From: Versatilivorator sp963663845
GTDB taxonomy: Bacteria > Acidobacteriota > Terriglobia > Versatilivoradales > Versatilivoraceae
DNA length: 64,000 nucleotides
Assembly: GCA_963663845.2 (NCBI GenBank)
Contig: OY760650.2
Location: forward strand, 1,178,001 to 1,242,000
Direction: 5' to 3'
The notes under the pieces are model-generated. The model was not told where the DNA came from. It ran no database searches and saw only the letters and a list, made by a program, of their open reading frames with translations. Below, piece by piece: positions 37,335 to 45,392 of this stretch; the stretch's first letter is position 1; the number at the start of each line of letters is the position of its first letter. The position numbers and the translations under genes were made by a program.

Positions 37335-38096
37335 TCATCCGGACTTGTGGAACTCTACGAAGGCCTGCCCCAGGGAACGGATCACCGCTGCCAGGTAGGC
37401 TTTTCCCCGCTCCGCATCGGCCCGGTCGGGGCTGTCGGTATACCCGTCCAGGTCTTCCAGAAACCGGTGTTTTTCCGACCGATAGGGACCGTAGAAGCTG
37501 CGGGGGTCGGAGCCGTGGTCTCCCTCGCGATGGGGCAGCGGCTCCACCACCAGGTCGGGACGCAGGGCCATAATCTGGGACGTCTCATAGAAGCCGGCAT
37601 GCCCGGGAAGATTTCCGCTCAGGTGAGATCCCTCCTCCACCAGGGCATCCCAGGCCACCGTCCAATAGGACATGGCGGCGAATTTGACGTTGTGCTTGAT
37701 GGCCAGGTCCCGGGCGACGAGCTGAATCAGCTCGTGGTTGCCCCCATGGCCGTTGATCAGCACCAGGCTTCGAAAGCCGGAGACGATCATGGATTCTCCC
37801 AGGTCGGCCAGGACTCGATAGTAGGTTTCGGTGGTGAGTGACAGGGTGCCGCCAAAGGACAGGTGGTGATGGGAGGAACCAAAGGGCAAGGTGGGGGCGA
37901 CCAGGACGGGAATCGTCTCGCCGGCCCGTGCCGCGGCCCGCCGCGTCACGTGCTCGACGGTGAGGAAGTCGGTGCCGACCGGCAGGTGCGGACCGTGTTG
38001 CTCGACGGCGCCGACCGGGAGCACCAGAAGCGTTTGGGGCGCCAGTTCCCGTGCTTTCTCACGAGTGAGCTCGTGAAGCAGAATAGGGGTGTTCAT
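37335..38096 (-). CDS. Creatininase family protein
   Basis: This is 253 residues from ATG 38096 (GGAGAA 7 bases upstream). Creatininase-family amidohydrolases bind two metals, and the ligands are visible in VGAVEQHGPHLPVGTD, with the Gly-His-rich loop INGHGGNHEL and the glutamate region GHAGFYETSQIMAL. Members hydrolyse cyclic amides or act in cofactor and riboflavin-related pathways; this one is a general family member without a firm substrate. It precedes an SDR on the same strand. A fragment of the CATTCGTG repeat lies upstream. Confidence 0.9.
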   Translation of the reverse strand: MNTPILLHELTREKARELAPQTLLVLPVGAVEQHGPHLPVGTDFLTVEHVTRRAAARAGETIPVLVAPTLPFGSSHHHLSFGGTLSLTTETYYRVLADLGESMIVSGFRSLVLINGHGGNHELIQLVARDLAIKHNVKFAAMSYWTVAWDALVEEGSHLSGNLPGHAGFYETSQIMALRPDLVVEPLPHREGDHGSDPRSFYGPYRSEKHRFLEDLDGYTDSPDRADAERGKAYLAAVIRSLGQAFVEFHKSG

Positions 38097-38236
38097 AGTA
38101 GGATTCTCCTTTTCGACCAAGGCTCCGGCAGTCACTCGGACTTGCAGCCTCCGAGTCCTGGAAATACTTGAACATACCAGATTTTCAGTAGCTCCAGGTC
38201 TAAACTATCGGCGCAAATCCCGTCTGATGAGTGATA

Positions 38237-38300
38237 GGCTTGTGTTCATTCGTGTGCATTCGTGGTTCGCCTCTATTGACGATCACCTGTTTTTCCGCCT
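38237..38300 (+). repeat. Fragment of the tandem-array repeat
   Basis: TTGTGTTCATTCGTGTGCATTCGTGGTTCGCC and TTGACGATC match, in inverted order relative to the array, the CACGAAT/GGCGAACC end of the repeat. The fragment abuts the start codon of the sialidase gene, which has no visible ribosome site. Confidence 0.7.
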
Positions 38301-39680
38301 ATGACCATCAAGAATCCAATCAATCACTCCATCAGGGAATCTCCAGGACCATCGGCACTCGCGACCAGTCGCCGGGGCTTCCTGGCTGGCGGCGTTGGAG
38401 GGTGGCTGGCGGCCACAACATTGTCCAGCGGCTGGAAACCGTTACGGGCAGAGGAATCTCCATCGGACCCGGCTCCCAAAGAGACCCGGATAGCGGTCAC
38501 GGTCAACGGCAAGAGAATTCGAACCGTTCCGGCCCAGTTTGTGGTGGTCCCCTTCGGCCGGGGGGCTCCCATGGGCAGGACGCAGGACGGCGTCCTCTAC
38601 GCCGGTTTCTCTACGGAGGGTCCGGGGCTCGAAAGCATCCTGCTGGCCTCCAGCGATGAGGGACGGACCTGGCGGCAAAGACGTCTGGATTGGTGGCAGT
38701 TCTTCGACCAGGCCCTGGCGAGGGACTCGTCGCGCTGGCTCTTTTTCGACAACCGGTGGGCACTGCGAAGCGACTCGTTCGGGATCCTGAGAGACGGCGC
38801 CCTCCTGTGGGCGTTCCGCCAGGCGGCCGATGGCTGCGGGGCCGCGGGACTGGAAGCCGAATGCTATGTGATTCGAAGCCGAGACGGCGGCAAGAGCTGG
38901 CAAGGACCGTTCAGGGTCGACAAGGCGCCCTTTCCTTCGATTGGAAACTCCTCGAACCGGATGACCGAATTGACGGACGGAACCGTGCTCTGGCCCCAGC
39001 GCCTGGGCGAAACTTCGACCCGTGCGAAAGAGATCAGGCAGGCGGCTGAAAGGTCTTTGCAGCCCTGGAAGGAGACTCCCTTTACCGCTACCTACGTTCT
39101 TCGATCCACCGACGGCGGCCGAAGCTGGGGCCAGCGAACCCCATTGCCGGACTGGTCTTTCGAGACGACTCTGTTGCGGTTGCACTCCGGGCGGTTGATC
39201 GCCGCAATCCGTTACCAGCCTTCCTTCTGGTCAGCCGAGATGATGGAGGAGCAGCTCCACGCGCGTCCTGCCCTGCGTGAGGATGGATTTCAACCCTCCA
39301 AGCGGGTCTACCTGGCCGACTCGGAGGATGGCGGCCATACCTGGACCCGTTTCCGCCCGGTAAGCCGGACGCTGAACGGGCCAACCGACCTGGCGCTGGG
39401 ACAGGCTCACGGGGAGCTGTCCCAGTTGTCCGACGGAACGCTCATCCTGACCACCGATCACCGCTACCCGCGCCATGAGGCCCAGGTTCTGGCACGGATC
39501 AGCCACGACGAGGGCCGAACCTGGAGCGCGGAAGTCTATCAGCTCACTCGGGCGGGCGGCACGGTGCTGGGGTCGTCGATCAAGGGCTACGGGACCGGCT
39601 ATGCCTCCAGTGTGGTCCTGGAGGACGATACCATCGTCACCATGACGGGAGCAGGAACCTGCCTGCGTTGGCGGGTTTGA
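38301..39680 (+). CDS. Tat-exported sialidase-like protein (BNR/Asp-box)
   Basis: This is 459 residues. A twin-arginine signal is present (SRRGFLAGGVGGWLAATTL, residues 23-41). Five Asp-box motifs mark a six-bladed sialidase propeller: SSDEGRTW, SRDGGKSW, STDGGRSW, SEDGGHTW and SHDEGRTW. Sialidases release terminal sialic acids, but many Asp-box proteins in this phylum are of unknown activity. The ATG at 38301 lacks a Shine-Dalgarno sequence and follows directly on repeat DNA, so the native upstream region may have been displaced. It is followed by the PHP-domain gene after 89 bp. Confidence 0.85.
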   Translation: MTIKNPINHSIRESPGPSALATSRRGFLAGGVGGWLAATTLSSGWKPLRAEESPSDPAPKETRIAVTVNGKRIRTVPAQFVVVPFGRGAPMGRTQDGVLYAGFSTEGPGLESILLASSDEGRTWRQRRLDWWQFFDQALARDSSRWLFFDNRWALRSDSFGILRDGALLWAFRQAADGCGAAGLEAECYVIRSRDGGKSWQGPFRVDKAPFPSIGNSSNRMTELTDGTVLWPQRLGETSTRAKEIRQAAERSLQPWKETPFTATYVLRSTDGGRSWGQRTPLPDWSFETTLLRLHSGRLIAAIRYQPSFWSAEMMEEQLHARPALREDGFQPSKRVYLADSEDGGHTWTRFRPVSRTLNGPTDLALGQAHGELSQLSDGTLILTTDHRYPRHEAQVLARISHDEGRTWSAEVYQLTRAGGTVLGSSIKGYGTGYASSVVLEDDTIVTMTGAGTCLRWRV

Positions 39681-39769
39681 GTTGGCGGGTCTGACCCGCG
39701 TTTCACGCCCGATCAGGTTGTGATAGGCTCACCGGCAAGCGAGCCTGTGATTCCGCCCGGAGGAAACCC

Positions 39770-42235
39770 ATGAAACACCCACGATTCAGCGTCCTTGCGG
39801 TCTCACTCCTGCTATGCGGGACGGCCTTCTCCGACGATCTCCCCCAAGTCGGAAACGTGGAAGCTCAACCGCTGCTGGCTCAGGCGCTCCGCCTGGATGA
39901 CGCGCTGACCTTCCTGGGGAGCGGGCTCTCGCCACAGGATTCCCGCCGCCTGCAAGCGCTGAGGGACGAACTGCCCGGATCGGAGACGACTCGGAGCATC
40001 CAGCAGATCCTGGACCCCTACTGCCTGGCCATGGTGGTGATCAACCCCGAGGCTCGGGTGAAGGTCCTGCGCGGCCCCGCCCAGCCCGTCCTGGTGCAGA
40101 ACGGCTGGAAGAGCTTCCTGGTCAAGGTCCACAACCAGGCCATGGTCACCACCCGGCTCGAAGCCGAGAGCCCCAACGCCGAGCCCATCCTGCACCGCTC
40201 CACCGGCGCCAAGCAGGCCAAGCCGGAGAGCCTGCTCTCCGCCGGCCAGGTCGCCAACCGCTTCCTGGAACTCTACATGTACCGGAGGCGGCCGCTGCTC
40301 GGCAATCTTTCGGGGGTCGCGCTCGAATATGCGGTGCTTCAGATCTACACCCGGGACACCGGGCGCCGGGAAGCCAAGATCGGCTTCCACGTCGGCCAGG
40401 GCACCCAGGACATCGGATTTCGCAGCACCGTCGACATCCTCTTCGACTGCCAGGCTGCGACCAAGGTGGTGTTCCGGATCAAGGATCATGACGGCTCTCC
40501 GGCTCCCATGGCCTCCCTGGTCATCACCGACGGGATCGAACGAATCGTGGAGGGTTCCGATCGGTTGCAGATCAGCGGGTCCGCCCCCTCGGGAAGGCCG
40601 CCGCTGCCCAAGGACTACCGGCTGGCGCTGGCGGCCCGGCAGACCTGGGAGGAGCGCGGCGGCTCCGACCTGCCCGCGTCTTCGGGAGCCAAGCGGCTGA
40701 CGGGAATCCGCCCCCTGCCCTCCCGCCGCCTGGCGGCGCTGGATGAATTTCCGGATTTCTTCTTTCATCCGCAGATCTACCGCGCCGACGGCGAGCACGT
40801 CTTTCTGCCGGCGGGGGAATATGAGATCACCCTGACCCGGGGGCCGGAGTACCTCCCCCAGACGAAACGCATCCGGGTGCCCCCCGGAAAGCAGGTCCAC
40901 GAGGTTCATCTCCAGCTCACGCGCTGGGTCCACATGGCCAAGCTGGGCTGGTACAGCGCCGACCACCACGTGCACGCCGCCGGTTGCAGCCACTACGAGA
41001 GCCCGGAAGAGGGCGTGCGTCCCGAGCACATGTGGCGCCAGGCCCAGGGGGAAGACCTGAACATCGCCTGCAATCTGACCTGGGGCCCTTGCTGGTACTA
41101 CCAGAAGAGCTACTTCACCGGCAAGGTGCATCCCCTGTCGAACCGGCAGAACCTGCTGCGCTACGACGTGGAGATCTCGGGCTTCCCCTCCTCTCACGCG
41201 GGACACGTCTGCCTGCTCCGCCTGAGAGAGGACGACTATCCGGGGACCAGCAAGGTGGAGGATTGGCCCAGTTGGACGCTGCCCATTCTGCAATGGGCCA
41301 GGAAGCAGGACGCCGTGGTGGGCTACGCCCATTCCGGGTGGGGGTTGGAACCCATGGAGCCCACCGATGCGCTCCCCAACTACGTCCTGCCCAAGTTCGA
41401 CGGCATTGGAGCCAACGAGTACATCGTCACCGTGACCCAGGACGCCGTCGACTTCTACTCTGCCGGAGACACCCCCGCTCCCTGGGAACTCAACATCTGG
41501 TACCACGTCCTCAACACCGGGTTCCGAACGCGCTTGAGCGGCGAGACCGATTTCCCCTGCATCTTCGACGACCGGGTGGGAATGGCCAGAAGCTACGCCA
41601 AGCTGGAGGGCCCCCTGAATTTCGACCGGTACATGGACCGGATTCGAGCCGGGCGCAGCTATGTTTCCGACGGAGCGTCCCACATCGTCGATTTCAGCGC
41701 CAACGGGCTGGAACTGGGCACCCGCGAGAGCGAGCTGAACCTGGGGGAAGCGCAAACGGTCGAGATTCGGTCCCGGGTGATCGCCTACCTGCCCGATCGT
41801 CAGGACGAGGTGGGCGCCATCATCGCCTCCAGGCCACTGGACCGCCCCCCCTACTGGCATATCGAGCGCGCCCGGCTGGAAAAGACCCGCCAGGTCCCGT
41901 TGGAGCTGATCGTCAACGGCGAGCCGGTGGCCAGAAGGATGGTCGAGGCGGATGGGCAGTGGCGCGAGGTCAGCTTCCAACTCCCCATTGAGAAGTCCAG
42001 TTGGCTGGCCCTGCGGATCTACCCCAGCTCGCACACCAATCCCATTTTCGTTCAGGTGGCGGGGAAACCGGTTCGGGCGTCACTCCTGAGCGCCGAATGG
42101 TGCCGCCGGGCCGTGGACCAGTGCTGGAAGATGAAGAGTCCTCGGATTCGTCCCGAGGAACGCCAGCAGGCCGCCGCGGCCTATCAGCGAGCGCGGCTCA
42201 TCTACGACCGAATCATACGGGAGAGCCGGCCGTAA
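39770..42235 (+). CDS. Secreted CehA/McbA-family metallohydrolase (PHP domain)
   Basis: This is 821 residues, with ATG 39770 behind GGAGG and a signal peptide MKHPRFSVLAVSLLLCGTAFS. The C-terminal half holds the PHP-type domain: SADHHVHAAGCSHYE (metal-binding His pair), NLTWGPCWYYQ, VVGYAHSGWG, and ETDFPCIFDDRVGMARSY. The N-terminal 400 residues include carboxypeptidase-regulatory-like beta domains (VVFRIKDHDGSPAPMASLVI; PAGEYEITLTRGPEY). CehA and McbA are carbaryl esterases, but the wider family is of mostly unknown substrate. It is followed by an oxidoreductase gene after 57 bp, probably in the same transcript. Confidence 0.85.
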   Translation: MKHPRFSVLAVSLLLCGTAFSDDLPQVGNVEAQPLLAQALRLDDALTFLGSGLSPQDSRRLQALRDELPGSETTRSIQQILDPYCLAMVVINPEARVKVLRGPAQPVLVQNGWKSFLVKVHNQAMVTTRLEAESPNAEPILHRSTGAKQAKPESLLSAGQVANRFLELYMYRRRPLLGNLSGVALEYAVLQIYTRDTGRREAKIGFHVGQGTQDIGFRSTVDILFDCQAATKVVFRIKDHDGSPAPMASLVITDGIERIVEGSDRLQISGSAPSGRPPLPKDYRLALAARQTWEERGGSDLPASSGAKRLTGIRPLPSRRLAALDEFPDFFFHPQIYRADGEHVFLPAGEYEITLTRGPEYLPQTKRIRVPPGKQVHEVHLQLTRWVHMAKLGWYSADHHVHAAGCSHYESPEEGVRPEHMWRQAQGEDLNIACNLTWGPCWYYQKSYFTGKVHPLSNRQNLLRYDVEISGFPSSHAGHVCLLRLREDDYPGTSKVEDWPSWTLPILQWARKQDAVVGYAHSGWGLEPMEPTDALPNYVLPKFDGIGANEYIVTVTQDAVDFYSAGDTPAPWELNIWYHVLNTGFRTRLSGETDFPCIFDDRVGMARSYAKLEGPLNFDRYMDRIRAGRSYVSDGASHIVDFSANGLELGTRESELNLGEAQTVEIRSRVIAYLPDRQDEVGAIIASRPLDRPPYWHIERARLEKTRQVPLELIVNGEPVARRMVEADGQWREVSFQLPIEKSSWLALRIYPSSHTNPIFVQVAGKPVRASLLSAEWCRRAVDQCWKMKSPRIRPEERQQAAAAYQRARLIYDRIIRESRP

Positions 42236-42292
42236 CCCATCGGAAGGCCATTGCAGTCCGGGTGCGTTTCCGCGGGAAAGGAGGAACAAGAG

Positions 42293-43330
42293 GTGAGCGA
42301 TCTGCAAATCGGCATTGTGGGCCTGGGCTGGGTGGCCGGCGCCCACATCGACGCCTTCAAGGCCGTTTCCGGAGCCCGGGTGGCGGCCGTCTGCTCGCGG
42401 CGGCAGCTCGACGAAGCCGCGCTGAGCCGCGACTACGGCACCCCGCTTCGAGCCTTTACCAGTTTCGAGGAGATGCTGGCCGATCCCGCCATTGACGCCA
42501 TCGACATCTGCACTCCCCACCCGCAGCATGCCCGCCAGGCCATCGCCGCCGCCAGGGCCGGCAAGCACCTCATCATCGAGAAGCCCATCTGCCTCTCCTA
42601 CGAGGACGCCCGGGAGATGCAGGCCGCCATTCGGCAGGCCGGGGTGCAGACCTGCGTCTGCTTCGAATGCCGCTACAGCCAGCACTTCGACCTGATCCGC
42701 TCCTGCATCGACGAGGGCCTGCTGGGCGAGATTCACTACGCGGAAGTCGACTACTACCACGGAATCGGCCCCTGGTACGGGCAGTTCGGCTGGAACGTCA
42801 AGAAGGACTTCGGGGGCAGCAGCCTCCTCACCGCCGGTTGCCATGCCCTGGACGGCCTGCTCTACTTCACCGGGTCCCGGGTCGAGGAGGTCACCAGTTA
42901 CGGCGCCCGGTCGGGCAACGCGATTTTCGAGCCCTACGAATACGACACCAGCACCGTCACCCTGCTGAAGTTCAGCGACGGCAAGATCGGAAAGGTGGCC
43001 TCCATCGTGGACTGCCTGCAACCCTACTACTTTCACATCCACCTGGTGGGGAGTGAAGGCAGCCTGCTCGACAACCGCATCTACAGCCGGAAGCTGAAAG
43101 GAATGACCAAGGCCCGCTGGAGTGTCCTGGAGACCGCCCTGATCGACTCGGGCGACGTGGTGGACCATCCCTACCAGCCCCAGTTTCAAGCCTTCGCCGA
43201 CAGCGTCTCGCGGGGGCGGCCCATGCCGCTCACCGATTTCGAGACAGCCTTCGAGACCCATCGGGTGGTCTTTGCGGCCGACCGCTCGGCGGCTGAAGGC
43301 CGCACAGTGAAGCTGGCCGAGTTTTCCTGA
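42293..43330 (+). CDS. Gfo/Idh/MocA family oxidoreductase
   Basis: This is 345 residues from GTG 42293, chosen because AAAGGAGG sits 8 bases upstream and the Rossmann strand IGIVGLGWVAGAHIDAF begins at once. Family marks follow: DAIDICTPHPQHA, GKHLIIEKPICLS (the EKP lysine), CFECRYSQHF, and the second-domain beta sheet with GGSSLLTAGCHALDGLLYF. Members oxidise or reduce sugars and inositols with NAD(P). It probably works with the preceding secreted metallohydrolase or with imported sugar derivatives. Confidence 0.92.
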   Translation: MSDLQIGIVGLGWVAGAHIDAFKAVSGARVAAVCSRRQLDEAALSRDYGTPLRAFTSFEEMLADPAIDAIDICTPHPQHARQAIAAARAGKHLIIEKPICLSYEDAREMQAAIRQAGVQTCVCFECRYSQHFDLIRSCIDEGLLGEIHYAEVDYYHGIGPWYGQFGWNVKKDFGGSSLLTAGCHALDGLLYFTGSRVEEVTSYGARSGNAIFEPYEYDTSTVTLLKFSDGKIGKVASIVDCLQPYYFHIHLVGSEGSLLDNRIYSRKLKGMTKARWSVLETALIDSGDVVDHPYQPQFQAFADSVSRGRPMPLTDFETAFETHRVVFAADRSAAEGRTVKLAEFS

Positions 43331-43339
43331 GCGGCCGAA

Positions 43340-44338
43340 TCAATCGAGGGGCACGATCCAGATGTTGCGGTACTGGACGGGGTCGCGGTGATCCTGCAGG
43401 AGCAGCGGTCCGCGTTCGCCTTCTTCGCTGCTGACACCCCCCGGGGTGAGCCTCGGGAGCTCCCGGTCCCAGTGAATCACTTGGCCGTTATGCCGGACCG
43501 TGATCCTGGCGTTGGCGGTCTTGCCGCCGCTTGCATCGAAGCGGGGCGCCCGAAAGACGATCTCGTAGGTCTGCCATTGCAGCGGAGGCAGCGAGGCGTT
43601 CACACGCGGCGGAGCAATCCGGTAGACGCCCCCGCAGCCGTTGTCCATCGGCTCCAGCCCGAAGCTGTCCAGGACCTGAACCTCGTAGCGGCCCTGGACA
43701 TAGACGCCGCTGTTGCCGCGGGCTTGCCCCCGGGCCTCCGCCATTAGCGGAGTGCGAAACTCGAGATGGATGCGGACGTCCCCGAACGACCGGCGGGTGA
43801 GAATGTTTCCCCGGGTCACCTCCATGCTGCCGTCTTCCCCCAGCTTCCAGCCTGCGGGCTGACCGTCCCGGTGCATCCAGGCCTCCAGGCCAGAGGCGTC
43901 GAACAGGACCACCGCCTTTTCGGGAGGCTTGGCTCCCAGGCGAGGCGGCCGGCGCTCCATCCTGGCCAGGGAGAATCGGGCTGTCGAGCCGGACTCGGCG
44001 CAGGCGCCCCTGAACCCCTTGGAGTCGACCCGGCCTTGAAGTTGACACACAGCGCCGGATCCCCGCCCCAGATTCAGGAAGCCTGAAAACGCAACCGTCT
44101 CGCCCTCTCGGCGGCCGGTGGATTCACCCGCGTTCCAGGCCCCCTCATTGTCCAGTCTCATCACGGCCCGGTAGCGGTCTCCGCCCTCCGCCACCACTTG
44201 AGCCTCCAGGATCCGTTCAACCCCATCGTCGCCGCGGAGCTTTCCTTTCCATTCACCCATGACGGAATCACCGGCAAGGACCGCTCCGGCACTGAGGTGA
44301 AGAGAACCCATCAGGATGAGAATCGGGAAGAAACGCAT
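43340..44338 (-). CDS. Secreted DUF1080 (3-keto-disaccharide hydrolase-like) protein
   Basis: This is 332 residues from ATG 44338 (an upstream TTG at 44353 is the alternative). The signal peptide is RFFPILILMGSLHLSAGAVLA. The C-terminal 190 residues are DUF1080, a concanavalin-like fold: VLFDASGLEAWMHRDGQPAGW, RSFGDVRIHLEFRTP, GNSGVYVQGRYEVQVLDSFG, GGVYRIAPP and PLLLQDHRDPVQYRNIWI. The N-terminal part is an unassigned beta domain. DUF1080 proteins include 3-keto-glycoside hydrolases, which fits the nearby Gfo/Idh/MocA gene as a possible 3-keto sugar former. It is last in a leftward set after the 2-hydroxyacid dehydrogenase. Confidence 0.88.
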   Translation of the reverse strand: MRFFPILILMGSLHLSAGAVLAGDSVMGEWKGKLRGDDGVERILEAQVVAEGGDRYRAVMRLDNEGAWNAGESTGRREGETVAFSGFLNLGRGSGAVCQLQGRVDSKGFRGACAESGSTARFSLARMERRPPRLGAKPPEKAVVLFDASGLEAWMHRDGQPAGWKLGEDGSMEVTRGNILTRRSFGDVRIHLEFRTPLMAEARGQARGNSGVYVQGRYEVQVLDSFGLEPMDNGCGGVYRIAPPRVNASLPPLQWQTYEIVFRAPRFDASGGKTANARITVRHNGQVIHWDRELPRLTPGGVSSEEGERGPLLLQDHRDPVQYRNIWIVPLD

Positions 44339-44380
44339 GTCTTTCAGCGACAAGGATCGAAGGTCCGTGAAGGGTCGACG

Positions 44381-45340
44381 TCAGGTCATGACGTTTCGGG
44401 GATTTCCCTCGAGAAACGCCAGCACGTTGTCCACCACGCCCTCGTTGAGTAGCTCCACTCCTTCGGGAGTCATATCGGCGCAGTGGGGCGTCAGCACCAC
44501 CTGCTCGCAGGCACGCAAGGGGTGGCCCGGCGGCAGCGGCTCCACCTGGAACACGTCGATGCCGGCGCCGCCCAGGCGGCCCGCTCCCAGGGCTGCCGCC
44601 AGGGCCTCCTCATCCACCAGGGCCCCTCGCCCGACGTTGATCAGGACCGCTCCCGGCTTCATGCGGGAAAACTCGGCCTCGCCGATCAGGTGCCGGGACT
44701 GTTCGGTCAGCTTGAGATGGAGGCTGACCACGTCGGAGCGGCGCAGCAACTCGTCCAGCCCCACAAAAGTGACGCCCAGCTCAGCGGCCCTCTCAGCCGA
44801 AGGATGGAAGGTCCAGGCGACGACCTTCATGCCGAGGGCGCGCCCCAGCCGGGCCATCTCGGCGCCAATGTTGCCCGTCCCCACCACTCCCAGGGTCTTG
44901 CCCTGCAGAAAGAGGCTGTCGACACGCACCCAGTCGCCCGCGCGAATCGAGGCTGTCTGGTAGGCGGCCCGCTTGGCGACCGCAAACATCAGTCCGAAGG
45001 CGTGCTCGGCCACGATGGGCGCGGTCTTGCCCGGCACGTTGCAGACCATGATTCCTCGGGCCCTGGCGGCCTCGATATCGATGGCGTCGACACCGATCCC
45101 GCAGACGGTGATCATCTTGAGCCGGGGCAATTCCTCCAGGACGTCGGCCGGCCACTTGACCGAGTTGCGGGAGTTGATGAGCACCTCGGCCTGCCGGGCC
45201 CGGTCAATCTTGTCCCGGCGCGACTCGGGGCGGGTGGGATGGAGCACCACCTCCGCCAGGGACCGGAGCCGTTCCAACTGCGGCGAACCCTGGCATTGGG
45301 GAGGATCGTCTCCAGGAATAACGACGACCGGCTTGGACAT
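44381..45340 (-). CDS. D-isomer-specific 2-hydroxyacid dehydrogenase
   Basis: This is 319 residues from ATG 45340 with AGAGGA upstream. Motifs are canonical: GVVGTGNIGAEMARLG for NAD, INVGRGALVDEEAL with the catalytic Arg, and LTPHCADMTPEG with the catalytic His. It would interconvert 2-keto and D-2-hydroxy acids such as glyoxylate, hydroxypyruvate or phosphoglycerate; the short length without an ACT domain argues against SerA. It lies 52 bp after the CnaB-like gene. An in-frame extension to 45766 reads through that upstream gene and is rejected. Confidence 0.92.
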   Translation of the reverse strand: MSKPVVVIPGDDPPQCQGSPQLERLRSLAEVVLHPTRPESRRDKIDRARQAEVLINSRNSVKWPADVLEELPRLKMITVCGIGVDAIDIEAARARGIMVCNVPGKTAPIVAEHAFGLMFAVAKRAAYQTASIRAGDWVRVDSLFLQGKTLGVVGTGNIGAEMARLGRALGMKVVAWTFHPSAERAAELGVTFVGLDELLRRSDVVSLHLKLTEQSRHLIGEAEFSRMKPGAVLINVGRGALVDEEALAAALGAGRLGGAGIDVFQVEPLPPGHPLRACEQVVLTPHCADMTPEGVELLNEGVVDNVLAFLEGNPRNVMT

Positions 45341-45392
45341 ATCGGATCCTCTCGGCAACGGGTTTCCGTTGGGTGACAGACGGGGACCGGCT

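Noticed and set aside
38442..42034. Long minus-strand frames opposite the sialidase and PHP genes
   Set aside because: They are antisense shadows; the plus-strand proteins have Asp-boxes, metal motifs and signal peptides.
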